Below are positions 52,680-61,501 of a DNA stretch of 64,000 nucleotides, piece after piece (within the stretch, counting starts at the first letter, position 1; each line of letters opens with the position of its first letter). Under the pieces are notes generated by a model. The model made no database searches. It saw nothing but the letters and a program-made list of their open reading frames with translations, and was not told the DNA's origin. A program made the position numbers and the translations under genes. This DNA is from Fen-1359 sp963710355 (GTDB lineage: Bacteria; Planctomycetota; Phycisphaerae; Sedimentisphaerales; Anaerobacaceae): assembly GCA_963710355.1 (NCBI GenBank), contig CAVPZU010000001.1, positions 1 to 64,000 of the forward strand. Direction: 5' to 3'.

Positions 52680-54222
52680 CAATATTCATAGTCATCAGGA
52701 ACTCGGCGTTTGTCTTGGTCTTTGCAAGCCTGTTTTTCAGAAGCTCTACCGCCTCAACAGGATTCAGGTCGCTTAGAACCCTTCGCAGCCGATAGACCAG
52801 TTCAAGCTCTTTCTTGTCTAACAGTAATTCCTCTCTTCTTGTGCCGCTTCGGCTGATATCAATAGCAGGCCAGATTCTTTTATCGACCAGCCGCCTGTCC
52901 AAATGCAGCTCCATATTACCCGTTGCCTTGAACTCCTCGAAAATGACTTCATCCATCTTCGAACCCGTATCAATCAGTGCCGTTGCAAAGATGGTAAGCG
53001 ACCCGCCGTGTTCGATGTTTCGGGCGGCACCGAAGAATTTTTTCGGCATCTGCATTGCGCCTGCGTCAACGCCGCCCGTCAGAATCTTGCCGGAGTGCGG
53101 CATCTCCGAGTTATATGCCCGAGCAAGCCGTGTAATCGAATCCAGCAGGATAACAACATCGTGGCCGTATTCGACCATACGCTTTGCCTTTTCGATTACC
53201 ACCTCGGCGATCTGACAGTGCCGTGCAGCCGGCTCGTCAAATGTTGAGCTGATGACTTCAACATCGTCGGCGGTCTTGCGTTCCATCTCTGTCACCTCTT
53301 CCGGCCTTTCGTCAATCAGCAGCACTATCAGTTTTATATCCGGGAAATTTGTGCTGATGGCATTTGCCATTTTCTGCAGCAGAATGGTTTTGCCTGTTCT
53401 CGGCGAAGCGACAATCAGGCCGCGCTGACCCTTGCCTACAGGTGTTATCAGGTCGATTATCCGCATATTCAGCTGCGTCAGGCGATGTCTCCATAATTAT
53501 CCTTTGCTCGGGGTGAAGCGGCGTCAGGTCGCTGAATACTATCTTTTCTGAAAGATTGTCCGGGTTTTCGAAGTTGATGGCCTCAACACGCAATAACGCA
53601 AAGTATTTTTCCGAATCCTTCGGTGGACGAATCTGGCCTGATACAGTATTGCCTGTCCGCAGTCCGAACCGCCTTATCTGCGATGGCGAAACATATATGT
53701 CGTCCGGACTCGACAGGTAATTGTAATCCGGGTTTCGCAGGAAGCCGTAGCCGTCCGGCAGCACCTCCAGCACTCCTTCGCCATACAACAGCCCGTTCTG
53801 CTGAATCCGCTCTTTGAGGATTCTGAATATAAGGTCCTGCTTTTTCAACGCTATGAATTCGGAGATTTTTTCATTCTTGGCTATCTCGTGAAGTTCGGCT
53901 ACGGTAAGTTTTTGCAAATCCGTCAGATACAGGCTGCCGCGTTTGATTCGTTCGTATTTGTCATGAGTGGATTCTTCGATTTCTGCCTTGGTTTTGGCCT
54001 CAGCCGGTTCCGTTTCCTTTGTCTCCTGAACGGCTGTTGCTGTTTCGGCAGATTCCTTGGGTTTTGCCTGCTGTTCAGCCTCGACACTCGCTTCTTCGGC
54101 AGCCTCAACCTCTGCGCTCGCCGGCCGCTCATCCGAAATTTGCTGCTCGGTTTCGGGATTTTTCCTTGCGCTCTGCGTTTTTGGACTCCGTATTTTCTTG
54201 GTTTTGAAGACCCCTTAACCAT
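52675..54222 (-). CDS. rho: Transcription termination factor Rho, frame broken at two places
   Basis: Rho is the hexameric RNA helicase that ends transcription. ATG 54222 follows AAAGGAG. The N-terminal 90 residues are lysine-rich, then glutamate/alanine-rich (such as AEVEAAEEASVEAEQQ), ahead of the Rho-N domain (LQKLTVAELHEIAKNEK). The RNA-binding CSD (EGVLEVLPDGYGFLR) follows. The ATPase core has GKGQRGLIVASPRTGKT, LIDERPEEVTEM and LLDSITRLARAYN. The frame must switch near 54200 (short A run) and near 53486 (GGCGATGTC) to give one chain. Since Rho is highly conserved and usually essential, sequence indels are the likely cause. CoaE lies upstream. Confidence 0.9.
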
Positions 54223-54374
54223 AATTGCTCCTTTGCTACAGTAAAAAATTCCGTCAATTTACGGGATTTGCTATTCTGTTGTGATTTCCTGCGATTTGAT
54301 TTTGAATAGCAGAAAGAACTCTAATTTGTCAAAAATAGGGTTTAACAGATAGATTGTTCTATAACAAGCCCCAC

Positions 54375-54992
54375 TTACCCATTTTCCATAATATTTGAGA
54401 AGATTTCCGCGATTTGTCTTTCCACGCCTGTCAGGTTCACATTGTTATCGACAATATAGTCGGCGATTTTCTTCTTCCTGTCCAGAGAAATCTGAAATTT
54501 TTCCCGAATTTTTATTTTATATTCATCCAAAAGGCCGTTTTTTTGAGACCTTTGAAGCCTCTTTTCTCGCCCGCACTCGACAAATATAAGCTTGTCGCAG
54601 CGTTTTGTCCAGTCAATTTCAGCCAAAAGCGGCATATCAAGAACAATCGCCTTTATACCAGGCTGCCTGTTATATTCTTTAATAAGCTGCTCGATTTGCG
54701 CCAACACAGGCGGGTGGGTTATCCTGTTGAGCTGGGCAACTTTTGCAGGGCTTTTGAAAGCAATTTCTGCGACCTTCCGGCGGTCTATTTTACTACTGGC
54801 GTTTATTATATCATTGCCGAATAGTTTAAGCAACTCTTTTTTTATTTTAGGCTTCTCAACAATCTCGTGGGTAATCTTGTCGGCGTCGATTACTCCGCAG
54901 CCGTGTTTGCCGAAACCGGCTGCAACCGTGCTTTTGCCGCAACCTATTCCGCCTAAAATGCCGATGATTTTTTTCCTCACTTTTCTGTTCAC
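54375..54992 (-). CDS. coaE: Dephospho-CoA kinase
   Basis: CoaE phosphorylates dephospho-CoA in the last step of coenzyme A synthesis. The P-loop is GGIGCGKSTVA (about residues 14-24) and DADKITHEIVE follows, with the later RITHPPV and VLDMPLL motifs intact. It has 205 residues, standard length. It lies upstream of rho on the same strand with a 152-base AT-rich gap that shows no clear signal. Confidence 0.93.
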   Translation of the reverse strand: MNRKVRKKIIGILGGIGCGKSTVAAGFGKHGCGVIDADKITHEIVEKPKIKKELLKLFGNDIINASSKIDRRKVAEIAFKSPAKVAQLNRITHPPVLAQIEQLIKEYNRQPGIKAIVLDMPLLAEIDWTKRCDKLIFVECGREKRLQRSQKNGLLDEYKIKIREKFQISLDRKKKIADYIVDNNVNLTGVERQIAEIFSNIMENG

Positions 54993-55145
54993 TCCTGCAA
55001 ATTTAATACCTTCTCCTTATATAGTCAATACCCTGTTGTGAAATCTGTGGACAAATCTGGGATGTTTACCAGTCTTGGGATAATAGGGGGGCAGCGGTGT
55101 TGCGATTTTTTTTCCTGTGCGTTCCCTGCGGTGAATTTGTCGTTA

Positions 55146-55173
55146 GTCTGGTGTCTGGCGTCTGGCGTCCGTC
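55146..55173. repeat. Heptamer array, unit GTCTGGN (4 units)
   Basis: GTCTGGT, GTCTGGC, GTCTGGC and GTCCGTC in register, at the 3' end of the glycosyltransferase gene. The unit resembles that at 12791-12825. Confidence 0.7.
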
Positions 55174-55176
55174 TTC

Positions 55177-56985
55177 CTAAGCGGCGGAGTATGTTTTTTC
55201 GCTGATTTGTTTATTCGACGGTTTTTGCAAGGCGGGCAATATGTAATTCTGCACCACTGCATCCCAGCTCATATTTTTTGCAATCTCATAGCCGCTCTCT
55301 GTCATCTTTTCGATATCATAATCGTTTGAAGTAAGCTGCTGATGTATCTGATTGGCGATTTGTTCCGCCACGCAGCATTCTATCTTTTCCCGCACCGTCT
55401 TGTCGATTTGAACTATTGTTTCAACGCTGTCGCAGCCGCAGCGACGCAGATTTGTATAGTCGGCTATTATTACATTTCCGATTTTTTCAACCGGTGGTGA
55501 GCCTGTCGAATCCACGCAGGTCACATCGCGGACAAACCCTGCACAGCCGCAGACGTTGCTGACTACGCAGATTCCGCCGAATGTCAGAGGCTCCAATTGT
55601 GAAATTCCGAACGGCTCATAAATGCTCATTCCAAATTCCACGTCCGTTCCCATTCGAAGGTCTGTAAATGTCAAATCCTGCGGCATTTTGTTTCCGCAGC
55701 AGTGTTGACAGAAGCCGAACTGGTTTATGAAGACTACCTTGACGTTTTTGCTCTGCGCGTTGAATTTCTGGATTAGTGTGTAGAGGTCTGCCTCGCCTCC
55801 GGACAGGTCAGGCCAGCCTTCGCGGTGTGCCACAGGCCAGTTGTATCTTGATTCCATTTCATAAATAGCACTGCCCGGCCTTTTCGAAACCTCGGTTGAA
55901 AGCAGGAACATAATGGCTGTTTTGCCGTCCTTCTGGAAATTTTTCTCGATATTCGAAAGAACCTGCAAATCCCGCCACAGCCCCTTGCTTTTGACAAGTC
56001 TTGTCACGTGTGTAAAAACGAAATCGGGACTAAAGCCCAGCAGATTTTCGCAGTATCTTTGCAGCTTGGCCTTTGACCGCAGCTTCTCCGCACCGCTGAT
56101 TTTGTGTGCCGGTATTCCGTTATAGACGATGTTGATGTTTGCCGTCCCAAATTCCGGCGCAAGAAACCGCAGTTCATCGGCAACAAAGTCACCGACCGCA
56201 AAAATATAATCGCAGTGCTTTGACGCTTCAACGAGCGGATGCTTAAAGTAATCGCTCTGGTCGCCGAACGCCTCATTGATATAAAATTTGTTTTTCTGGC
56301 AGTATTTCATTACGTTGTAAAACATTGTGTCATAGCCGCTGTGCTTCTCGACAATGTTGCGGATTGTCGCCGCTTCGTGAGCGTAAAAGACGGTTTTGAA
56401 AGAGCAATTTTTTTCGAGAATGCCTGCCAGCGCCGTCGGCATTCCCATAAATTCGTGTGCGATTATAATCGTATTGTTCACAGCCCCTATCGCCTTCAGT
56501 GCAGCGATTGCAACAGGTGCAAGTCTTACATATTCCTCATAATCCCAGATATGCTCGTAAAGGTCGCTGCGGATGCCGAACTGCTCGAACAGTGCCTTTT
56601 TGAATCTGTTTATCGGCTCCTTGTTGACTATTCTTACGTCGATAAGCAGTATTTCAGGATAGCTTGTGATGCCTGTTTGCGGATTTTGGAATGTTCTTTT
56701 GCCGTAAATAATTGCTGCGCTGAAATCTCTTTCGATTTGCCGAAAAGCGCCTGTATATTGTGTCTGTGCCAGTCCGTCGCGCGAAGAATAAAGAACCTCA
56801 ATATCCCCTCCGAATTGGCCCTGTATCGCTCCTTCGTATGAAAATAGCGGCCCGATGAGGATGGTGCGCCCGATTGCCTCCAGATATGTTTTGCTGGTCA
56901 GCAGGCCTTCTAAAACAGCGCCGATACCGCCGATTTTACCGGCGGCTTCGTGGGTGATATGAACAATTGTTTTATCATCTGCCAT
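55177..56985 (-). CDS. Glycogen/starch-synthase-like glycosyltransferase
   Basis: The protein has the two-lobed GT-B shape. An N-terminal lobe starts HITHEAAGKIGGIGAVLEGL, which resembles the KxGGL sugar-nucleotide motif of glycogen synthases. A C-terminal lobe has THVTRLVKSKGLWRDL and EPFGISQLEPLTFGG, the E-x7-E type motif. Start M16 (56985) is preferred to 57030. It is about 602 residues long, larger than bacterial GlgA, and closer in feel to the GT3/GT5-like synthases of planctomycetes. A dispersed repeat (55494-55515) is read in frame (CVDSTGSPPVEK). Donor and acceptor are not provable. Confidence 0.82.
   Translation of the reverse strand: MADDKTIVHITHEAAGKIGGIGAVLEGLLTSKTYLEAIGRTILIGPLFSYEGAIQGQFGGDIEVLYSSRDGLAQTQYTGAFRQIERDFSAAIIYGKRTFQNPQTGITSYPEILLIDVRIVNKEPINRFKKALFEQFGIRSDLYEHIWDYEEYVRLAPVAIAALKAIGAVNNTIIIAHEFMGMPTALAGILEKNCSFKTVFYAHEAATIRNIVEKHSGYDTMFYNVMKYCQKNKFYINEAFGDQSDYFKHPLVEASKHCDYIFAVGDFVADELRFLAPEFGTANINIVYNGIPAHKISGAEKLRSKAKLQRYCENLLGFSPDFVFTHVTRLVKSKGLWRDLQVLSNIEKNFQKDGKTAIMFLLSTEVSKRPGSAIYEMESRYNWPVAHREGWPDLSGGEADLYTLIQKFNAQSKNVKVVFINQFGFCQHCCGNKMPQDLTFTDLRMGTDVEFGMSIYEPFGISQLEPLTFGGICVVSNVCGCAGFVRDVTCVDSTGSPPVEKIGNVIIADYTNLRRCGCDSVETIVQIDKTVREKIECCVAEQIANQIHQQLTSNDYDIEKMTESGYEIAKNMSWDAVVQNYILPALQKPSNKQISEKTYSAA
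55494..55515. repeat. Dispersed repeat GTGGTGAGCCTGTCGAATCCAC inside the glycosyltransferase gene
   Basis: A near-identical copy of the intergenic element at 36873-36894, differing at one base. It is read in frame on the minus strand as a short loop (VDSTGSPP) after the catalytic motif. Confidence 0.7.
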
Positions 56986-57188
56986 ACCCAATTTCTCTCC
57001 AGTATCAAACACGTCTATTACAAAATTCAATTTCTCTCTATTTAAAATCTACGATACAGATTTGATATGTGCAAAGTGGATGGTTCTTTTGGGACTTTAA
57101 TTATTTGCAGGCCGATAAGAACAGCATTTTCGGGGGAACTGTTTATTTTTTTTAGGACTGACCCGATTTGTTAAAGGGATTTTTTCCG

Positions 57189-57686
57189 TCAGCTGATCTT
57201 GCTTCTGATGTTTCTTATCAACGTTAAAAGAATCGCACGCGGTATATCAGCCAGTTCCGGCTCCGGTATTTCGCTTGAAGCAATTTTATCGAGTAATTGG
57301 AGCGACTGTTGGCCGTAAGGGGTTATCTGATTTTCAAGCTCCTTTGCCTCCGTCAGTTTGCCGTCTCTCATCTTTCGCAGGTAAGAGATGATTCTCGCCT
57401 GAAGTTTCTTGTCGTCAATGAGCGATGAAAACGTCCCCCCCTTTGCAGCGTTTTCTCTTTCCTGCAGAATGTCCCGCGTAAGCTGGTAAGTTTCTGCCAT
57501 AAGCCGTTTCTGTTTCATTTCATCTTCTTCATTAACCGGTGCGAGTTTCAGGTCGTCTATCTCGGCGTTTAAATCAGGTATGTAGACTTTGTTGTGGCAG
57601 ACAGGGCATAGCCCCCATTTGCCCGCAGCCTCATCCTTCGCAGTTATTTTGTTGTTGCAATGTACGCAGTGAAATGTTATGCTCAT
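57189..57686 (-). CDS. Zinc-ribbon hypothetical protein
   Basis: The 165-residue protein begins with a two-knuckle zinc ribbon (FHCVHCNNK and LCPVCHNK), a pattern common in planctomycete proteins of unknown role. The ribbon is followed by a charged coiled-coil region (EEDEMKQKRLMAETYQLTRD) and a helical C-terminus. No enzyme motif is seen. It lies between the glycosyltransferase gene and queF, all on the minus strand. Confidence 0.68.
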   Translation of the reverse strand: MSITFHCVHCNNKITAKDEAAGKWGLCPVCHNKVYIPDLNAEIDDLKLAPVNEEDEMKQKRLMAETYQLTRDILQERENAAKGGTFSSLIDDKKLQARIISYLRKMRDGKLTEAKELENQITPYGQQSLQLLDKIASSEIPEPELADIPRAILLTLIRNIRSKIS

Positions 57687-57737
57687 TTTCGTCTCCCCTG
57701 AAAAAAATTTGAAAATTTTCTCCCTAAATAAATCTTT

Positions 57738-58088
57738 TTACCTTTTATGTTCTGCAAAAACCTCTGTTGTTATGCCGCCGCGGGACGCAAAACGGCAGGT
57801 GATCTTCATCCAGCGGGGTTTGCAGACCTTTGTTAAATCGTCAAGAATTTCGTTGGTAAGGGCCTCGTAAAAAATGCCTCTGCTCCGGTAGCTTTGCATA
57901 TAAAATTTCAGGCTTTTTAACTCGATGCAGAGCTTGTCGGGGCAGTATTCAATTGTAATCTCGCCAAAATCGGGCTGGCTCGTCCTCGGGCAGAGACTCG
58001 TAAATTCAGGACACCTTATGGTGAGAAAATAGTCCCGCTTTGCCTTCGGGTTCTTGAACAACTCAAGCTGGGGCTTTTGATTTTTCAT
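57738..58088 (-). CDS. queF: 7-cyano-7-deazaguanine reductase QueF
   Basis: QueF reduces preQ0 to preQ1 with NADPH in queuosine synthesis. The 116-residue protein (start ATG 58088 after AGAGG) is the short single-domain T-fold type. The active cysteine lies in FTSLCPRTSQPDFG, with the partner aspartate in the same motif, and the E in CIELKSLK follows. It is divergent from queC, which makes preQ0, so the two share a short control region. Confidence 0.95.
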   Translation of the reverse strand: MKNQKPQLELFKNPKAKRDYFLTIRCPEFTSLCPRTSQPDFGEITIEYCPDKLCIELKSLKFYMQSYRSRGIFYEALTNEILDDLTKVCKPRWMKITCRFASRGGITTEVFAEHKR

Positions 58089-58121
58089 ATCAGACCTCTG
58101 GCAAAAATTCGCTAAACTGAG

Positions 58122-58127
58122 TATAAT
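58122..58127 (+). promoter_or_regulatory. Possible -10 box between queF and queC
   Basis: A perfect TATAAT lies 15 bases before the first possible queC start in the 54-base divergent region. No good -35 partner is visible, and no preQ1 riboswitch is recognisable in so short a space. Confidence 0.3.
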
Positions 58128-58142
58128 AGATTTTACTCGTTT

Positions 58143-58862
58143 TTGCAAGGTGGATTTATACTAAATCAAAATAAAAAAGCAATCGTGTTATTGAGCGGCG
58201 GGCTCGATTCGGCTACGACACTGGCAATCGCAAAAGATGAGGGCTTTGACTGCTTTGCCCTTACCTTCAGCTATGGCCAGCGCCATTCCGTCGAAATCCG
58301 CTCCGCAACCCGCGTCGCAGCAGCATTGGCCATCCTCGAACATCGTATTATTGATATTGATTTACGCTCCTTTGGCGGCTCGGCCTTGACCGACTTCGTT
58401 ATCACTGTTCCAAAAGACAGAGTCGTTTATGGGCAGGCCGGCGGCATACCAGTTACTTATGTCCCTGCCCGAAACACGATTTTTTTAAGCTACGCCCTCG
58501 CCTGGGCAGAGGTGCTGGGGTGTTTTGACATCTTTTTAGGCGTCAATTCCACCGATTACAGCGGCTACCCGGACTGCAGGCCGGAATTTATCGATGCCTT
58601 TGAAAAACTTTCAAACCTTGCCACAGCGGCAGCCGTTCAAGGAAAAGGCAAATTTAAGATTCACACACCGATTATCAATATGTCCAAAGCCCAGATTATA
58701 TTAACGGGGACAAAACTCGGCGTCGATTTCTCCTTAACTCACAGTTGTTACGACCCTGACGAAAAGGGCAGACCCTGCGGCGGATGCGATGCCTGCAAAC
58801 TCCGCTTAAAAGGTTTCGCCGAGGCTGGCCTCGATGACCCGATTGAATATGTAAGGAAATAG
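58143..58862 (+). CDS. queC: 7-cyano-7-deazaguanine synthase QueC
   Basis: QueC converts carboxydeazaguanine to preQ0 using ATP and ammonia. The PP-loop SGGLDSATT (about residues 18-26) and the C-terminal zinc cysteines (CYDPDEKGRPCGGCDAC) are intact; length about 239. The start is uncertain: the only canonical codon is TTG 58143 without a ribosome site. A good ribosome-like AAGGTGG (58147-58153) instead precedes ATA 58158 and CTA 58161, where other QueC proteins would begin (NQNKKAIVLLSGG). A base error in an original ATG is possible. Confidence 0.93.
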   Translation: MQGGFILNQNKKAIVLLSGGLDSATTLAIAKDEGFDCFALTFSYGQRHSVEIRSATRVAAALAILEHRIIDIDLRSFGGSALTDFVITVPKDRVVYGQAGGIPVTYVPARNTIFLSYALAWAEVLGCFDIFLGVNSTDYSGYPDCRPEFIDAFEKLSNLATAAAVQGKGKFKIHTPIINMSKAQIILTGTKLGVDFSLTHSCYDPDEKGRPCGGCDACKLRLKGFAEAGLDDPIEYVRK

Positions 58863-58893
58863 TGAATATCGAAATCCTAATTTTGCGGGAGTT

Positions 58894-59412
58894 CCCCGCC
58901 TGTGAAGGCGGGGGTGAGAGCCGTTTCCTGTGTCTTCCGGTTTATGATATATTATATGGATGCGATTAATAAAGTCGGCACATTCAGTATACAAGACGCA
59001 GTATCATATTGTGTGGGTGACAAGGTACAGACGAAAAGTCCTGAATTTTGGTGTACGGGAGTATCTGGAAACGAAACTTCGGGAAGCCAGGAAATACTAT
59101 CCGGATTGGGAATATATTGCGATTGGTATCGCAGAGGACCATATACATTTACATATGGTTATTCCACCGAAATATGCAGTAAGTACGGTTGAGGAGACTT
59201 TAAAGAAGAACACGAGCAGGGAACTAATCCAGAAGTTTCGTTTCCTCAAGCAGGTGTATTGGGACAATGAAGGTATATGGTCTACAGGATTTTTCGTTTC
59301 CACGGTCGGTATAAATGAAGCGATTGTCAGGAAATACGTTCAGCAACAGGAAAAGGAAGACACAGGACAAGCGCAGCTTGAAATTTAAAGAACCACGCCT
59401 GTAAAGGCGTGG
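58894..59412 (+). mobile_element. IS200/IS605-family element (tnpA only)
   Basis: A short element with one Y1 transposase gene and no TnpB. Imperfect palindromes mark both ends: CCCCGCC-TGTGAA-GGCGGGG (58894-58913) and CCACGCC-TGTAAA-GGCGTGG (59393-59412). These are near-copies of each other, as expected for the hairpins that the enzyme recognises. There are no terminal inverted repeats, as usual for this group. It sits directly after queC and just before a methyltransferase gene. Confidence 0.85.
58960..59388 (+). CDS. tnpA: IS200-type Y1 transposase TnpA
   Basis: The 142-residue enzyme is a single-strand HUH transposase. Landmarks are YHIVWVTRYRRKVL, the metal-binding HUH pair in EDHIHLHMV and the catalytic tyrosine in VRKYVQQQ. 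All key residues are present and the length is standard, so the element may be active. Confidence 0.92.
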   Translation: MRLIKSAHSVYKTQYHIVWVTRYRRKVLNFGVREYLETKLREARKYYPDWEYIAIGIAEDHIHLHMVIPPKYAVSTVEETLKKNTSRELIQKFRFLKQVYWDNEGIWSTGFFVSTVGINEAIVRKYVQQQEKEDTGQAQLEI

Positions 59413-59437
59413 GTATCTAACAAAATTTATCAGGGAT

Positions 59438-59944
59438 GTGCAGAGTAGGTTTCAAGCGATTCCAGCTCCTGCCGCTATTTTTTACGATTGGCTACCGGCA
59501 AGGATTCTTAAAAAGCCGGAAAACAAAATAGTTGACGACATAGTTGAGAAAATAGCCAGTGGGATCATCGTAGATTTAGGTTCAGGAACGGGCTATTTAT
59601 CAATAGAGATTGCCAAGAGAGTACCAGGCACACGGGTTTATGGCATCGACCTGAGCAGGCAAATGGTCAAGATTGCAAAAAGGCATGCAAAGGGCATTGA
59701 AAATGTTCAATTTTTATTTGGCGATGCTGCTGACCTTATCTTTGAGAATGAATCCGTTGACTTTATAGTTAGTACAGGCTCCTTATATCACTGGAAGAGA
59801 CCAGCAAAAGTATTCGATGAATGTTATCGCGTTTTAAAAAACGGCAAAGAAGCTTGGGTATATGATCCATGCTGTGATGCCCTCAAATACGAAGCCGACA
59901 AAGCAAAGGAAGAATATGGCTTTGTACGCCACAAAATGCTATAA
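59438..59944 (+). CDS. Class I SAM-dependent methyltransferase, probably C-terminally short
   Basis: The Rossmann motif I is VDLGSGTGYLSIEI (about residues 45-58) and the later GDAADL, FIVSTGSLYHW and FDECYRVLKNG segments follow the methyltransferase 11 pattern. It starts at GTG 59438, only 25 bases after the right end of the IS200 element. At 168 residues it ends early after YGFVRHKML, where relatives usually continue 30-60 residues. The element may have displaced its promoter, and the end may be truncated. Substrate unknown. Confidence 0.72.
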   Translation: MQSRFQAIPAPAAIFYDWLPARILKKPENKIVDDIVEKIASGIIVDLGSGTGYLSIEIAKRVPGTRVYGIDLSRQMVKIAKRHAKGIENVQFLFGDAADLIFENESVDFIVSTGSLYHWKRPAKVFDECYRVLKNGKEAWVYDPCCDALKYEADKAKEEYGFVRHKML

Positions 59945-60087
59945 TAAAACTCGGCGAATACCCAGATAGTCTTTGGAGAAAGGGTGGTGTCAAGGATCTT
60001 TAGCACATTTATAGGTAAGTCCACCGTTTGGTAACTATCTGCTTTCTCGACCACGAAGGGCTTTAAATGCTTTAACCCCTAAGATTA

Positions 60088-60129
60088 ATCCGCCATTTAT
60101 CTAGCGGATAAATTTGCCGCAGGCGGACA
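60088..60129. repeat. Double palindromic repeat at the 3' end of the SDR gene
   Basis: TCCGCCATTTATCTAGCGGATA is followed by TTGCCGCAGGCGGACA. Both are variants of the TCCGCC palindrome, and together they supply the C-terminal codons and stop of the SDR gene. Confidence 0.5.
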
Positions 60130-61128
60130 AACCTTGTGGTTTCCGTACGCCGCGATCAGGTTGTCCATAATTCGGTTGTATTCGTCATCCACAGTGCAGC
60201 GTTTCGAGTCGGCCTCGAACCACTCAATCGAGCGTTTGACACCCTGTGCGAAAGTCACTGTTGCGGCAAAATCGGGGACAAAGCGTTTTATCTTGCTGTT
60301 GTCGAAAATAGTGCACCAAGATTTGTCGCCCAGCAAAGTGCCAGCGAGGTCGGGGTTGATTTTGGCGATGAAATCGGAGGGGATATAGACTGGCCTTAGT
60401 TTCGCTCTGGCGGCGTTGGCTATCACATTGTATATCTGATTCCATGTCAGTACTTCATCGGAGGTAATGTGAAACGCGTGTCCAATGGCCTGTATATTGC
60501 TGAGAAGGCCGACAAAACCTTTGGCGAAATCTGTATTGTGCGTCATCGGCCAAAGAGTAGTGCCATCGCCGTGAATGATAATCTTTTTCCCCTTTCGCAT
60601 CCGGTCAACCAGCGTCCAAGGCTTAGTCCGACTGTTAATCGCAGCCGGTATCGTATTGACGCCGTATGTGAACGATGGCCGGACGATTGTGATGGGAAAG
60701 CCGGTGTTGCGGTATTCGGCCATAAGGCGGTCTTCGCAGGCGATTTTGTCGCGAGAATACTGCCAGTACGGGTTGGCCAGAGGAGTCGATTCGGTGATGA
60801 GCCAGTGCGTCGGAGGCTTTTGATAGGCAGATGCGGAGCTGATGAATATGTATTGGCCGACATTGCCTCTGAAAAGTTTGATGTCAGTTTCGACATCCTT
60901 AGGCACAAAGGCGAGCCAATCAACGACGACATCGAAGGTTTTGCCTTTTAACATCTTGGTGAAGGCCGATTTATCTTTGATATCGCCTTTAATGACTTTG
61001 GCACCTTTTGGGACGAATTCTTTGTGTTGCCCACGATTGAAAAGGAACAACTCGATTCCATCTTCCACCGCTAGTTTCGATACCGCGGCGCTGATTATTC
61101 CCGTCCCGCCGATGAATAATACCTTCAT
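60097..61128 (-). CDS. NAD(P)-dependent epimerase/dehydratase (extended SDR)
   Basis: The 343-residue protein starts MKVLFIGGTGIISAAVSK, with the nucleotide motif GGTGxxS of the CSP41-like atypical SDR group. It continues with a Rossmann half and a substrate half (SFTYGVNTIP, HITSDEVLTW). The usual catalytic YxxxK is not obvious, so catalysis may differ. The last residues (VCPPAANLSAR) are coded by TCCGCC/GGCGGA repeat sequence at 60088-60129. The start codon overlaps the upstream short frame by four bases (ATGA). Confidence 0.8.
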   Translation of the reverse strand: MKVLFIGGTGIISAAVSKLAVEDGIELFLFNRGQHKEFVPKGAKVIKGDIKDKSAFTKMLKGKTFDVVVDWLAFVPKDVETDIKLFRGNVGQYIFISSASAYQKPPTHWLITESTPLANPYWQYSRDKIACEDRLMAEYRNTGFPITIVRPSFTYGVNTIPAAINSRTKPWTLVDRMRKGKKIIIHGDGTTLWPMTHNTDFAKGFVGLLSNIQAIGHAFHITSDEVLTWNQIYNVIANAARAKLRPVYIPSDFIAKINPDLAGTLLGDKSWCTIFDNSKIKRFVPDFAATVTFAQGVKRSIEWFEADSKRCTVDDEYNRIMDNLIAAYGNHKVCPPAANLSAR

Positions 61129-61310
61129 CCCCTGATCCTCCCCGTACCCGCCACATGTGACTGGTTGTAAATCATACGTCTAAAATATACTTCTTCAAAA
61201 GGATGCTCCCAAGCATAAGGATTGTAGTCGATACAATCTTCACAGGGACCTGAGTACTTTCCATTCAACTGTTCTTTCCTTAAACGATTGAACTGTACGT
61301 CATCAGCCAA
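61125..61310 (-). pseudogene. C-terminal remnant of an unknown cysteine-containing protein
   Basis: A 61-codon frame from TTG 61310 reads like the tail of a longer protein (FNRLRKEQLNGKYSGPCEDC and YNPYAWEHPFEEVYFRRM). The frame stays open upstream to about 61353. A neighbouring frame (61347-61529) may be the preceding part, joined by an indel near 61350. It ends with a 4-base overlap with the SDR gene, as in an operon. The second IS starts at about 61502 and probably cut its 5' end. Family not recognised. Confidence 0.4.
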
Positions 61311-61501
61311 AATAAGACAAATTCGCCTTTGAATTAGGAGACGGTTTCAACTCCTGTTACTGTATACCAACATCCCGTTTGTGCTAAGCATCCTACCACA
61401 AATCCCCGCCCATGCAAGCAATTTCGATTTCGAAAACTCTTTATCCCGTAGGGTACAAATATTATTTCGGCATAATTCATTGCCATAACAAGAGTTAAAG
61501 C

